A stretch of DNA of 64,000 nt, taken from JBEULC01 sp045504435 (lineage in GTDB: Bacteria > Pseudomonadota > Alphaproteobacteria > WRAU01 > Hepatincolaceae). Shown here in pieces: positions 8,988 through 18,644 of the stretch. The first letter of the stretch is position 1, and each line of letters starts with the position of its first letter. The notes beneath the pieces are model-generated. The model did no database searches and was not told the DNA's origin. It was given only the letters and a program-made list of their open reading frames with translations. A program made the position numbers and the translations under genes. The DNA lies in contig JBEULC010000001.1 of the NCBI GenBank assembly GCA_045504435.1, positions 806,001 through 870,000 on the forward strand, read 5' to 3'.

Positions 8988-9379
8988 CTTTTTTCCCCCT
9001 TATGTTAAAGCATTTAAGATATCAATGTAATAATTATATAATTAAAACTTACTTTAGGAAATATGCAAGGATAATATTTTTAAGGCTATCGTTGTAAAAT
9101 ACAATTTATATATGTCATTATTTTATAGGTTTATAGGGATTATTGTGTTAAAGTTCTTAATTAAAATAAATTGCTTTTAACAAAAGTAGCAATTTTATTA
9201 AGTAAGTAAAAAACAATTTATTTAATCAAATTGATTTTATAATTTTTACGGAGTAATTGTTGATTAATAATTGGGTATGTATTACAATGGGTTTTTACGG
9301 CTAAATTGCTAAGTAAGCTTATTTAAAATAAGTAAGAATTTAAATTAAGAAATTCTAGGATAAAAAGGAAGAAGGGGAT
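8988..9379. promoter_or_regulatory. Divergent intergenic region between the barrel gene and oppB
   Basis: These 392 bases have no ORF and should hold promoters for the barrel gene (minus) and the oppBCDF operon (plus). The region is extremely A+T-rich, so many sequences resemble a -10 box and I cannot pick one. AAGGAAGAAGGGG just before 9380 is the oppB ribosome site. Confidence 0.45.
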
Positions 9380-10294
9380 ATGCTAAATTTTATACTAAAA
9401 AGATTATTAATATTTATTCCTACTTTATTTGTAATTATTACCGCATCTTTTTTCTTAATGAAGGTAGCGCCTGGTAGCCCCTTTGATGGCGAAAGAGCTA
9501 TATCTCTTGAAATAAGAGCAAATATTTTAAAGTCTTATAACCTTGATAAACCAGTATTTAATCAGTATATAGATTATCTAGTAAATATTATGCAAGGAGA
9601 TTTTGGTCCTTCGTTAAAAATTAAGGATTTTAGCGTAACAGAATTAATTTTAAGCAGTGCACCTGTAAGCTTAAGTTTAGGTTTTGCTGCTATAATGGTA
9701 GCCTTTTTTATAGGAGTATTATTAGGATCTATAGCGGCTTTAAAGCAAAATACTAAAATAGATTATACTATAATGAGCTTTTCTATGATAGGAGTTGTGG
9801 TTCCTAATTATGCGATAGCTCCCTTATTAACCTTGCTTTTTGGGGTATATTTAAATTTATTACCTGTAGCTGGTTGGTTTGGTATCTCTTATACTATATT
9901 ACCTATTTTTGCGGTATCTTTGCCATATATTGCTTATATAGCCAGATTGACCCGGGGAAATATGATTGACGTATTAAGCTCTAATTTTATTAGAACCGCT
10001 TATGCTAAAGGCCTTTCTGAAAACAAAATTATTTTTAGACACGCTTTAAAACCTACTTTGTTGCCTGTAATTTCTTATTTAGGACCCGCCACTGCAGGGA
10101 TCTTAACAGGATCTGTAGTAATTGAAAGCTTATTTGATGTCCCAGGGTTAGGGCGTTATTTTGTACAAGGAGCCTTAAACAGGGATTATCCTTTAGTAAT
10201 GGGAGTAGTAATATTTTACGCTTTTATAATTTTACTAATGAATATGTTAGTTGATATATTATATACATTTTTAGATCCTAAAATTAAATTATAG
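9380..10294 (+). CDS. oppB: Oligopeptide ABC transporter permease, OppB
   Basis: This is one of two inner-membrane permease subunits of a peptide importer, 304 residues with about six membrane helices. The first helix is at residues 9-29. The BPD_transp_1 domain covers about 95-300 and contains the EAA loop that docks on the ATPases, seen as RTAYAKGLSENKIIFRHALKPTLLPV split around residues 213-238. The C-terminus GALNRDYPLVMGV is typical of OppB and DppB. GAAGGGG before the ATG is a strong ribosome site. It is the first gene of a compact oppB-C-D-F operon. The binding proteins are encoded separately at 2886-6164. Confidence 0.94.
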   Translation: MLNFILKRLLIFIPTLFVIITASFFLMKVAPGSPFDGERAISLEIRANILKSYNLDKPVFNQYIDYLVNIMQGDFGPSLKIKDFSVTELILSSAPVSLSLGFAAIMVAFFIGVLLGSIAALKQNTKIDYTIMSFSMIGVVVPNYAIAPLLTLLFGVYLNLLPVAGWFGISYTILPIFAVSLPYIAYIARLTRGNMIDVLSSNFIRTAYAKGLSENKIIFRHALKPTLLPVISYLGPATAGILTGSVVIESLFDVPGLGRYFVQGALNRDYPLVMGVVIFYAFIILLMNMLVDILYTFLDPKIKL

Positions 10295-10320
10295 ATATTT
10301 AGATACTTAAGGAGATTATT

Positions 10321-11226
10321 TTGTTGAAACGGAAAATAGAAAAGGTAGATTTAGTTAATAATTTACCCCAAGGAAAACCTAGCAATACTTGGAAAGATGC
10401 CAGTATTAGATTTAGAAAAAATAAATTGGCTTTATTTTCTTTATTTGTTTTGATCTTAGTGATTTTACTAGCTATAGTTGTGCCTGAAATTTCAAGATAC
10501 GCCTATGATTATGTGGATTTTGAGGTTTCTTTTCCTTCTAGTCCTGAGTTTGCTAGAGGCCACTATTTTGGTACGGATAGTAATGGCAGAGATCTATTAA
10601 CCCGAATTTTTATTGGTGTTAGAATATCAATTTTAGTAGGATTATTATCCTCTTGCGTAAGTATTGTCATTGGAATAATTTGGGGAAGTGTAGCGGGCTT
10701 TTTAGGCGGCAAAATTGATATTTTAATGATGAGGATTGTGGATATATTATATGCCTTACCTTTAATGTTTTTTATTATCATATTAGTAGTAGTATTAGGA
10801 AGAAACATATCATTAATTTTTATTGCAATTGGAGCTGTGGGTTGGTTAACAATGGCAAGGATAGTTAGAGGACAAACTATGTCTATAAAAAATAGAGAAT
10901 TTATAGAAGCCTCTAGATCTTATGCTTTACCAACATGGTTAATTTTAGTAAGACATATTGTGCCAAATCTTTTGGGTTCGGTAATTGTGTATATGACTCT
11001 TACTATTCCCAGTGTAATTTTAATGGAAAGCTTTATTTCTTATTTAGGATTAGGGGTACAAGAACCTTTAACTAGCTTAGGTGTGTTAATTGCAGAAGGC
11101 TCAAAAGTAATTGAGGATTATCCGTGGATGTTTATATTTCCTTGCTCGCTTTTAGCAATAATCTTATTTTGCTTTAACTTTATAGGGGATGGATTAAGGG
11201 ATGCCCTAGATCAAAAGAGCAAGTGA
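10321..11226 (+). CDS. oppC: Oligopeptide ABC transporter permease, OppC
   Basis: This is the second permease subunit, 301 residues. It has the N-terminal OppC motif (SIRFRKNKLALFSLFVL, about residues 22-38), a periplasmic loop with HYFGTDSNGRDLLTRIFIGVR, and five further helices. The EAA segment is FIEASRSYALPTWLILVRHI, near residue 195. The start is TTG. Two adjacent TTG codons (10321 and 10324) both follow AAGGAG at suitable spacing, so the start is certain to within one codon. It begins 26 bases after oppB and forms the transmembrane heterodimer with it. Confidence 0.94.
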   Translation: MLKRKIEKVDLVNNLPQGKPSNTWKDASIRFRKNKLALFSLFVLILVILLAIVVPEISRYAYDYVDFEVSFPSSPEFARGHYFGTDSNGRDLLTRIFIGVRISILVGLLSSCVSIVIGIIWGSVAGFLGGKIDILMMRIVDILYALPLMFFIIILVVVLGRNISLIFIAIGAVGWLTMARIVRGQTMSIKNREFIEASRSYALPTWLILVRHIVPNLLGSVIVYMTLTIPSVILMESFISYLGLGVQEPLTSLGVLIAEGSKVIEDYPWMFIFPCSLLAIILFCFNFIGDGLRDALDQKSK

Positions 11227-11279
11227 GAAAAAAAAGCAAATAATTTTTAATAAAGTTATTTTGAATATAAGAGGCTTAG

Positions 11280-12278
11280 ATGAAAGAAAATATTAAAGAA
11301 GACTTAAAAGAAGACATTCTTAACATTAAAGATTTAAAAGTCCATTTTAACACCTTAGATGGTAGAGTTATCCATGCGGTTAATGGGGTTAATTTAACAG
11401 TTTCTTCCAAAGAAACTTTAGCCATAGTTGGAGAAAGCGGTTCTGGAAAGACGCAGTTAGCTCTAAGTATTATGGATTTATTACCAAAAAATGCTAAAGT
11501 ATCAGGTGAAATTTTATTTGAAGGCAAAAATTTATTAACCCTTAGTAAGCAGGAACTAAATGATATCCGTGGTATAAAAATTAGTATGGTCTTCCAAGAT
11601 CCTATGACTTCATTAAACCCTTATTTAAAGGTATCTAAACAATTAACTGAGGTTTTAGTTGATAAACAAGGTATGAGGTATCAAGAAGCTAAGGATAAAG
11701 CGGTAAAATTATTAGAAGCTTTTAGTATTCCTGAAGCTGAAAAAAGAATAGATCTTTATCCCCATCAATTTTCAGGAGGTATGAGACAGCGTATAATGAT
11801 TGCTATGGCTTTATTAAGTAATCCTAGGCTATTAATTGCTGATGAGCCTACAACTGCTTTGGATGTAACTATCCAGGCCCAGATTTTAGATATTTTACAA
11901 ATTTTAAAAACAGAGGTCGGAGTAGCAATTATTATTATTACTCATGATTTAGGGGTAGTAAGTAATATAGCTGATAAAATAGCAGTGTTTTATGCAGGCA
12001 ACGTGGTGGAATATGGCACCACAGAAGAGATTTTTTCTAATCCTCGTCACCCTTACACCCAAGCCTTATTAAAATCTATGCCACGCTTAGATCAAGATAG
12101 AAGAGAAAGATTGTTTCTTATAAAAGGCACCCCTCCTTTAATGCTGGAAGAGCCAAAAAGCTGTATGTTTAAAGATCGCTGTATGTTTACTATGGAAAAG
12201 TGTTGTAAAGTACTACCTTATCCTATAGCGGTATCAAAAACCCATAGATTTAGTTGTTTTTTAGGAGAGATCAAATGA
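11280..12278 (+). CDS. oppD: Oligopeptide ABC transporter ATPase, OppD
   Basis: This cytoplasmic ATPase powers peptide import. The 332 residues contain Walker A GESGSGKT (51-58), the Q-loop in MVFQDPMTSLNP, the signature FSGGMRQR (about 163), Walker B LLIADEPTTALD (about 184) and the H-loop in ITHDLG. The C-terminal oligopeptide domain carries a cysteine cluster (SCMFKDRC and later cysteines), as in Opp and Dpp ATPases. The first 12 residues are a charged, lysine-rich extension. Its stop overlaps the oppF start as ATGA, indicating translational coupling. Confidence 0.95.
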   Translation: MKENIKEDLKEDILNIKDLKVHFNTLDGRVIHAVNGVNLTVSSKETLAIVGESGSGKTQLALSIMDLLPKNAKVSGEILFEGKNLLTLSKQELNDIRGIKISMVFQDPMTSLNPYLKVSKQLTEVLVDKQGMRYQEAKDKAVKLLEAFSIPEAEKRIDLYPHQFSGGMRQRIMIAMALLSNPRLLIADEPTTALDVTIQAQILDILQILKTEVGVAIIIITHDLGVVSNIADKIAVFYAGNVVEYGTTEEIFSNPRHPYTQALLKSMPRLDQDRRERLFLIKGTPPLMLEEPKSCMFKDRCMFTMEKCCKVLPYPIAVSKTHRFSCFLGEIK

Positions 12279-13294
12279 ACACACCATTATTAAGTGTTAA
12301 AGATTTATCTGTAATTTATAAAATCAGTATGAAAAAAAAGGGCCATATATTTAAATCTGCTGTACCTTTATATGCCTTAAATAATATTAATTTCGATATT
12401 GATGAAGGAGAAATCCTAGGTATAGTAGGAGAATCGGGCTGTGGTAAATCTACGTTAGGTAAATCTATTTTAAGGCTTTTGGAAAGTGGGCATACTACAG
12501 GGAGCATCTTTTATAAGGGACAGGATCTTAACCTTTTAAATGAAGCACAATTAAAAGTTTTTAGAAAAGATATTCAGATTATTTTTCAAGATCCTTTGGC
12601 TAGTTTAAATCCTAAAATGTTAATTAAAGATATTATTGCTGAACCTTTAAAAGTATTTTACCCTAATTTAACTAAAGCAGAAGTTAGCCAAGAAGTTTAT
12701 GCTATTATGGATAAAGTAGGTTTAGCTAGAAGCTCAGCCTTTCGTTATCCTCATGAATTCTCAGGGGGGCAGTGTCAAAGGATAGGTATTGCTAGGGCGA
12801 TGATTTTAAAGCCAAAGCTTTTGATTTGTGATGAAGCCGTATCAGCACTTGATGTTTCCATTAAAGCACAGATAATTAATCTTTTACAAGATTTAAAGAA
12901 TGAATTTAAAATGTCTATAATTTTTATTAGCCATGATTTATCAGTAGTTAAATATATTAGTGATAACATTATTGTATTATATTTAGGATTTTTAGTAGAA
13001 AAAGGTAAATCAGAGGATTTATATCTTAATCCTGCCCATCCTTATACAGAGGCGTTAATATCTTCTATTCCTTTCTTTGATGCTAAAGATAGTATAAAGC
13101 GAATAGTTTTAAAAGGAGATATACCTTCACCTTTGGATATCCAAGTAGGCTGTCCTTTTTATGGTCGCTGTTTGTATGGTCAACCAGGGGTGTGTAACGT
13201 TAAACGCCCTGAACTTATACCTAGAACCGCTACTAATCGCGAAGTTGCCTGCTTTTTTCCTTTAGATAAACCTTTGATGCAAAGAAACGAGTAA
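12275..13294 (+). CDS. oppF: Oligopeptide ABC transporter ATPase, OppF
   Basis: This is the partner ATPase of OppD, 339 residues from the ATG at 12275. That start overlaps the oppD stop (ATGA) and follows AGGAGA at good spacing. A longer reading from a TTG at 12254 has no such support. It shows Walker A GESGCGKST (52-60), the Q-loop in IIFQDPLASLNP, the signature FSGGQCQR, Walker B LLICDEAVSALD and ISHDLSVVKY. Cysteines in GCPFYGRC and GVCNVKRPE near the C-terminus match the Opp/Dpp C-terminal domain. It is the last gene of the operon; the broken methyltransferase follows after 19 bases. Confidence 0.95.
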   Translation: MNTPLLSVKDLSVIYKISMKKKGHIFKSAVPLYALNNINFDIDEGEILGIVGESGCGKSTLGKSILRLLESGHTTGSIFYKGQDLNLLNEAQLKVFRKDIQIIFQDPLASLNPKMLIKDIIAEPLKVFYPNLTKAEVSQEVYAIMDKVGLARSSAFRYPHEFSGGQCQRIGIARAMILKPKLLICDEAVSALDVSIKAQIINLLQDLKNEFKMSIIFISHDLSVVKYISDNIIVLYLGFLVEKGKSEDLYLNPAHPYTEALISSIPFFDAKDSIKRIVLKGDIPSPLDIQVGCPFYGRCLYGQPGVCNVKRPELIPRTATNREVACFFPLDKPLMQRNE

Positions 13295-13313
13295 AATTAA
13301 GTTAGGAGATATT

Positions 13314-14469
13314 ATGCAAAATGAGTATTTGTTTAAATCGCCTTTTATTCCCTTTCCTTCAACAGAATTAAGCATAGCTAAACTTAAGGAAATTAACAAA
13401 AAAATTTTCTCAGGTGAATACAAACTAGTAGATGTTCCTTGTATTTGCTGCCCTGGAAAAAGCGCTGAAAACAAGGGGGATGAAATCATTACCGGTTCCT
13501 TTTCCCCCAATTTTCGTAATAGTGAAATTAAAATAGTTATTTGTAAAAATTGTGGAATGGTTAGAAGTAACCCTTATTTTAATTCAGAAACTTTATTATC
13601 TTTTTATACCTATGATTATAAAAAATTATATAGCGGTTTGGCTAATTATACGGAGCAGCATAAGAAAGAACTTGCAAGCTTTCAAGGAGGGGCAGGCATA
13701 TTCAAGGGTTGTTCGCCTATGATTTCATCTTTCCTTTTGCGGTGGATTATAAAAAACAGCATCAAAAAGAAAGATTAAAAATATTTGAAATAGGATGCGG
13801 GTATGGGGGCAATTTACACCGCTTTCATCAAGCAGGAGAAGAAGTTTACGGATGCGATTACGGCGCAGAAGGCATTGATATCGCCAGGGGAAATGGTCTG
13901 CCTCATATGTATGTAGGAGGCATTAGTACATTAAAAACCTTTGGTAAGGCAGATATAATTATAATTAATCATATTTTAGAACACATTAATGATTTAAAGG
14001 AGTTCTTTAGGGAATTAAAAACTCTTATTGATCATAATACTTTAATTTACGTGGGGGTGCCTAATATTATTACAGGACCTTATCATTTTAATCTCAATGT
14101 TATAGGATTTTTGAAATAGCTCATGTTTGGCATTTTACCAATAATACTTTAGACTATATTATGGCAAAAGAAGGTTTTGAGAAGATAGAGAGTAATGAAT
14201 TCATCCAGGCTGTGTATAAATATACAGGTAAATCCCAGGAGCTTTCTTTGTTATCTGAATACCATAAAAATAAGATCTTTTTAAAAACTTTAGATGCACT
14301 TTATTTTAAAAATACTGAGATAATTGATTCTATACCCGCTACTATAGATAGTATTGATGATGTAAACTATAATAAAAAGCATATTAAATATAGAAAATAT
14401 ACCAAAATTTTAAGCGGTTTATTAATAATTTCCTTAGGATTATTTTTCTATAATTTACTGATTAATTAA
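13314..14469 (+). pseudogene. SAM-dependent methyltransferase, broken by two frameshifts
   Basis: Three overlapping or adjacent frames together encode one class I methyltransferase of about 385 residues. The first frame (13314 to about 13705) has a zinc-ribbon-like start: CICC, then ICKNCGMVRSNP. The second frame (about 13706-14104) has the SAM-binding motif FEIGCGYGGNLHRF and the acidic turn YGCDYG, then IINHILEHINDLKEFFREL. The third frame (about 14107-14469) continues with FEIAHVWHFTNNTLDYIM and ends in a membrane-like segment. Both junctions need a one-base backward shift, consistent with single-base deletions near the G run at 13706-13708 and near 14101-14107. Intact relatives modify small molecules or sugars; the substrate here is unknown. 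It directly follows the opp operon. Confidence 0.8.
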
Positions 14470-14653
14470 ATTCAATTCACACTTCATTATTTCTTTTTTT
14501 GTTTTACCTTGATGATTTACTTAATAAAAAATATTCTTTAGTTAAATATTACCCAATTAATTAAAATTTTCATTGTTTTCAATGCTTAAGTAAGATAAGT
14601 TAAGCTGAAAGGGTATTAAAATAATTATAAGTTCAAATTTTTAAGAGGTAGTG

Positions 14654-15124
14654 ATGCCAGAGAATTTTAAACAAAAAATAGTGATAGGTACTGATCATCG
14701 TGGATTTTTATTAAAAGAATTTTTAAAAGCCCACTTGCAACAGCAAAACAATATTGAAGTTATGGATATTGGTTGTTTTTCTCAAGACTCTGTAGATTAT
14801 CCTAAAATAACTGTGGACCTTGCTGAAAAAATCAAAGAGTGTCAAACCCAAGGGCAGGAAAATGTAAGAGGTATTTTAATTTGTGGCTCAGGAATTGGAA
14901 TTTCTATAGCGGCTAACCGTTATTCTTTTATTAGAGCAGCACTAGCTTTTAATAAAGATGTTACCTTATCATCACGCACCCACAATGATTGTAATGTTAT
15001 CTGTTTACCTGCGGATTATTTAGATAATACCACTGCTTTACAATATATTAATATCTTTTTAACTGAGAAATTTTCAGGTGGGCGTCATCAAGCTAGAATA
15101 GATCAACTATCACATATATGTTAA
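14654..15124 (+). CDS. rpiB: Ribose-5-phosphate isomerase B
   Basis: This enzyme interconverts ribulose-5-phosphate and ribose-5-phosphate in the pentose phosphate pathway. The 156-residue product has GTDHRGF (12-18), GILICGSGIGISIAANR (73-89) with catalytic Cys77, and SSRTHNDCNVICLPAD with the conserved His. The C-terminus GGRHQARI is also typical. A GTG lies three bases upstream of the chosen ATG, but AAGAGG at 14643-14648 is spaced better for 14654. It is followed after 29 bases by glyA, an rpiB-glyA pairing seen in several alphaproteobacteria. Confidence 0.93.
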   Translation: MPENFKQKIVIGTDHRGFLLKEFLKAHLQQQNNIEVMDIGCFSQDSVDYPKITVDLAEKIKECQTQGQENVRGILICGSGIGISIAANRYSFIRAALAFNKDVTLSSRTHNDCNVICLPADYLDNTTALQYINIFLTEKFSGGRHQARIDQLSHIC

Positions 15125-15153
15125 TTGCGTTAATTTAAACCCAAAGGATTATA

Positions 15154-16440
15154 ATGAGCATGGATAGTTTAAAGAAGCCAGATTTTTTTCAATTACCATT
15201 GAAGCAAATTGATAAAGAGGCTGCTTTAATTATTGAAAAAGAGTTGTATAGGCAGAAAAATACCATAGAACTAATCGCTTCAGAAAATATTGTATCAAAA
15301 GCAGTTTTGCAGGCTCAAGGTAGTGTATTAACTAATAAATATGCAGAGGGCTATCCAGGAAAGCGCTACTATGGTGGTTGTGATATGGTGGATATGGCGG
15401 AAGAGCTTGCTATTTCAAGGGCAAAAGAATTATTTGGTTGTCAGTATGTTAACGTGCAACCTCATAGCGGCTCAAGTGCAAATTTAGCGGTATATTTAGC
15501 AGTTTTAAAGCCTTATGAGACTTTAATGGGGATGGACCTCAATTGTGGTGGCCATTTAACTCATGGTTCTAAAGTATCATTTTCTGGAAAAATTTATCAA
15601 TCTTATGCTTATGGTTTAAATAAACAGACTTTAGAAATAGATTACGAAGAACTTGAAAAGGAAGTTTGCCAAAATAAACCCAAACTTTTAATTACAGGCG
15701 GAAGTGCTTATTCAAAAATCATCGATTTTAAAAGATTTAAAACTATAGCGAATAAAGTAGGGGCTTTATTAATGGTAGATATGGCACATTTTGCAGGTTT
15801 GGTTGCAGGGGGATGTTATCCTAATCCATTTCCTTATGCAGATATTGTTACCTCTACTACCCATAAAACTTTAAGAGGGCCAAGAGGAGGATTAATTTTA
15901 ACTAATAATCAAGAATTAAGCAAAAAAATTGACTCAGCAATTTTCCCTGGCTCCCAAGGTGGACCTTTAATGCATATTATCTTGGCGAAAGCTGTAGCTT
16001 TTAAAGAGGCTATGAGTATAGAATATAAATCCTATACTAAAGATATTATTAAAAATGCTAAATTAATGGCCCAGGCCTTCCAAAAAAATGGCTTAACGGT
16101 AGTTTCAGGGGGCACAGATAGTCATCTATTTACTTTGGATCTTAGCAAATTAAATATTACAGGTAAATTAGCGCAAAATGTATTAGATACAGTGAATATT
16201 ACTACTAATAAAAATAGTATACCTTTTGATACTTTACCCCCTAGCCAAACTTCAGGTATTAGAATTGGAACTCCTGCTATTACCACAAGAGGCTTTAAGG
16301 AAAAGGAAATATTATTAGTAGTAGAGCTGATTTCCAAGGTCCTTAAAGAGTTATCTATAAAATCTGATTTAAATATAAATACTAAAGCTGAAGTTTTAAA
16401 TCAAGTAAAAGAATTATGTAATAAATTACCTATTTATTAG
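15154..16440 (+). CDS. glyA: Serine hydroxymethyltransferase
   Basis: This PLP enzyme converts serine plus tetrahydrofolate to glycine plus methylene-THF, the main one-carbon source. Its 428 residues are full length. The PLP-binding lysine is Lys238 in TSTTHKTLRGPRGG. Other family blocks are ELIASENIVS (39-48), NKYAEGYPGKRYYGG (61-75), VQPHSGSSAN (101-110), VDMAHFAGLVAGG (208-220) and the C-terminal SGIRIGTPAITTRG. It is downstream of rpiB and 27 bases upstream of nusB, suggesting an rpiB-glyA-nusB-thiL transcript. Confidence 0.97.
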   Translation: MSMDSLKKPDFFQLPLKQIDKEAALIIEKELYRQKNTIELIASENIVSKAVLQAQGSVLTNKYAEGYPGKRYYGGCDMVDMAEELAISRAKELFGCQYVNVQPHSGSSANLAVYLAVLKPYETLMGMDLNCGGHLTHGSKVSFSGKIYQSYAYGLNKQTLEIDYEELEKEVCQNKPKLLITGGSAYSKIIDFKRFKTIANKVGALLMVDMAHFAGLVAGGCYPNPFPYADIVTSTTHKTLRGPRGGLILTNNQELSKKIDSAIFPGSQGGPLMHIILAKAVAFKEAMSIEYKSYTKDIIKNAKLMAQAFQKNGLTVVSGGTDSHLFTLDLSKLNITGKLAQNVLDTVNITTNKNSIPFDTLPPSQTSGIRIGTPAITTRGFKEKEILLVVELISKVLKELSIKSDLNINTKAEVLNQVKELCNKLPIY

Positions 16441-16467
16441 ATATTGTTAAATTTTTAAGGGAAACTC

Positions 16468-16956
16468 ATGGATATATTGCCAACTGATATTAAGAAAAAT
16501 CATAATAAAAATCTTTCCCCTAGAGAGCTAAGCCGATTATTAAGTATTATCTGCTTATATACCTTAAAATACCGAGGCCAAAACAAAGTAGATGTTATGA
16601 AGGCGGTTATCCAAGATAGGTTATGGCAGATTGAACTACAAGAAGTTAAATTACCTAATTTAGATGAGTTATTTCTAATTACTTTAATTGATGGGGTACT
16701 TGAAAATCAGGAAAAGCTTAATAATATCATTGCTCAGCATATTACTTCTAAAAAAATCTTATTAGATAAACTAGATCTCTTAATCTTAACCATTTTACAA
16801 TGTGGCTGTTTTGAAATTACCCATTCAGATCTTAAAATTAATGTAATTTTATATCAATATACTTTTCTTACTGATTGTTTTTTTAGCAAAAATGAAATCG
16901 CCATGGTAAATGCCATTTTACATGCTATAGCTAAAAGTTTTAGAAAGGAACCATAA
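16468..16956 (+). CDS. nusB: Transcription antitermination factor NusB
   Basis: This all-helical RNA-binding protein works with NusE in rRNA antitermination. The 162 residues match NusB in size. The family core is visible at LDLLILTILQCGCFEI (about 102-117), then INVILYQYTFLTDCF and the C-terminal KNEIAMVNAILHAIAK (about 140-155). The similarity is less than usual in the N-terminal arginine-rich region, here LSPRELSRLLSIICLYTL. AAGGGA precedes the ATG. The order nusB-thiL is common in proteobacteria and supports the call. Sequence divergence is high, as expected in an A+T-rich genome. Confidence 0.82.
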   Translation: MDILPTDIKKNHNKNLSPRELSRLLSIICLYTLKYRGQNKVDVMKAVIQDRLWQIELQEVKLPNLDELFLITLIDGVLENQEKLNNIIAQHITSKKILLDKLDLLILTILQCGCFEITHSDLKINVILYQYTFLTDCFFSKNEIAMVNAILHAIAKSFRKEP

Positions 16957-17022
16957 CTAATACACATATTAATTTTAATAAGCTTTTAATGATAACCTTA
17001 CTTAAATAAAAATGAGATAATA

Positions 17023-18108
17023 ATGAACCATAAGCCATTATCAGAATTTACGATCATTAATGATTATTTTTATAAGTTGGCAAAAAAAAAAGAAGCTTTA
17101 GATTTAAAAGATGATGCTGCGGTGTTTAATTTACCTAATCAGCAAACAGTAATCACAGTGGATTCTATCATTGAAGGTCGCCATTTTTTTCCGCAAGATG
17201 AGCCCGCTTCTGTAGCTAATAAAATTTTAGGTAGAAACCTTTCAGATTTAGCTGCCATGGGCTGTAAGCCCAAGTATTGGACTTTGGCTATCAATTTCCC
17301 TACTAATAGCTCATTAAATCCCCAATGGTTGCAATGCTTTTGTAAAAGCATTGCAAAATTACAAAAAAAGTATAATTTTTATCTAATCGGAGGAGATACT
17401 ACTTTTTCCCACGCGCCTTTAATGCTAACTGTAAATGCTATTGGGAGTTTAAATAATTTTGATACACCTTTAAAGAAATCAGGAGCACAAATAGGAGATA
17501 TTATTTGTGTATCGGGCTTTATTGGAGATTCTTATTGGGGTTTAAAAATTCTGCAGAAAATTTACCTCCCAAAGGTTGATTTAGATAAGGAAGATAAATA
17601 TAATTTTTTAGATAATTTAAGTCTAAAGGCAAAGGATTATCTTATTAACAAATATAAATATATCTATCCCCAAGTAGAGTTAGGTCAACTTTTGTTGCGG
17701 TATGCTAATGCTTGTACGGATCTTTCAGATGGCTTATGGAGTGATTTAGAGAAATTATGTAAATTTTCTTGTAAAGTAGGAGTGATAGAAATAAACTTAT
17801 TAAAGTTTTCCCCCTACGTACAAGCTATATTCAATAAAAACCTTAAGTATAAAAAAGAATTTTTAATTCAATCTTTAACAGGGGGAGATGACTATCAATT
17901 AGCTTTTACAGTACCTAAAGAAAAAATAGCCTCATTAAGAGAAGCGGTAAAGGATAGAGGAATTTTTATTCAAGAAATTGGCATAATTATTAAATCAAAT
18001 TCCTTAACTAAGAAAAATGGTTCTTTAGAAGGCGCTTTATTAATATATGCCGAAAATCATGAATTACTAGTAAGCGAAAAAAAAGGTTTTGATCATAGTT
18101 TAGGCTAA
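17023..18108 (+). CDS. thiL: Thiamine-monophosphate kinase
   Basis: This enzyme phosphorylates thiamine monophosphate to the active cofactor TPP. The 361-residue protein has the AIRS-fold N-terminal part with metal-binding Asp30-Asp31 in LKDDAAVF, then TVDSIIEGRHFF (45-56), GRNLSDLAAMGCKPKYW and LIGGDTT. Later come ACTDLSDGLWSDL and SLTGGDDYQLAFTVP, the ATP and substrate elements of ThiL. It is the last gene of the run that starts at rpiB and converges on bamE. No thiamine biosynthesis genes lie nearby, although Dxs and other TPP enzymes here need the cofactor. Only the terminal kinase may be needed, with thiamine or its phosphate imported. Confidence 0.93.
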   Translation: MNHKPLSEFTIINDYFYKLAKKKEALDLKDDAAVFNLPNQQTVITVDSIIEGRHFFPQDEPASVANKILGRNLSDLAAMGCKPKYWTLAINFPTNSSLNPQWLQCFCKSIAKLQKKYNFYLIGGDTTFSHAPLMLTVNAIGSLNNFDTPLKKSGAQIGDIICVSGFIGDSYWGLKILQKIYLPKVDLDKEDKYNFLDNLSLKAKDYLINKYKYIYPQVELGQLLLRYANACTDLSDGLWSDLEKLCKFSCKVGVIEINLLKFSPYVQAIFNKNLKYKKEFLIQSLTGGDDYQLAFTVPKEKIASLREAVKDRGIFIQEIGIIIKSNSLTKKNGSLEGALLIYAENHELLVSEKKGFDHSLG

Positions 18109-18132
18109 ATTGCTTTTAAAGTAATAAATTTG

Positions 18133-18558
18133 TTATTTAAAACCATCAAAACCACTTAAATAAGAATCAAAAGGCCTGGTTTTTTTAAGATCAATCCGGG
18201 TTTTGGTATTATCATAAGAAATATTAACGCGTGTTTCTTGATTTTTTACTTCAAAAGAAGATAAAGTTTGATTATGAAAAATTATTATTAAAACCCTTGC
18301 ATCAATTATGTTTTTGTTTAAAAATTTAAAATTCCTGGTTGAAGTTTCATATATATAATACCATATGTTATCTTCAAAGCTGCTAACTGCAGTGGGAGGT
18401 CCAAATAATTGCTGAACTTCTTCTTTAGAGAGTCCTATTTTTAGTTTCTCTAATTTATTTTCAAAGAAAAAATTTCCTTCTGTATAACTATTAGCGCTAC
18501 AAGCACTTAAAAAAATTATAATTAGTAGTAAAGGTAACGAGAAGTTTATTTTTTTCAT
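18133..18558 (-). CDS. bamE: Outer membrane assembly lipoprotein BamE (SmpA/OmlA)
   Basis: This small lipoprotein of the BAM complex helps fold outer-membrane barrels. The 141-residue product has a lipoprotein signal with lipobox LSAC (Cys20). It then has the SmpA/OmlA core: LEKLKIGLSKEEVQQLFGPPTA (about 36-57) and DNIWYYIYETSTRNF (about 63-77). The rest is a beta-rich tail. It is divergent from yceD, an arrangement common in alphaproteobacteria, which strengthens the call. No clear Shine-Dalgarno sequence precedes the ATG. Confidence 0.88.
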   Translation of the reverse strand: MKKINFSLPLLLIIIFLSACSANSYTEGNFFFENKLEKLKIGLSKEEVQQLFGPPTAVSSFEDNIWYYIYETSTRNFKFLNKNIIDARVLIIIFHNQTLSSFEVKNQETRVNISYDNTKTRIDLKKTRPFDSYLSGFDGFK

Positions 18559-18644
18559 TTTGTCTTGGGGGTTTTATTATTATAATAATTTATAAATAAT
18601 TATTTATTTATAACCTTCTAACGATAAGTATAAAGGAATATTGT

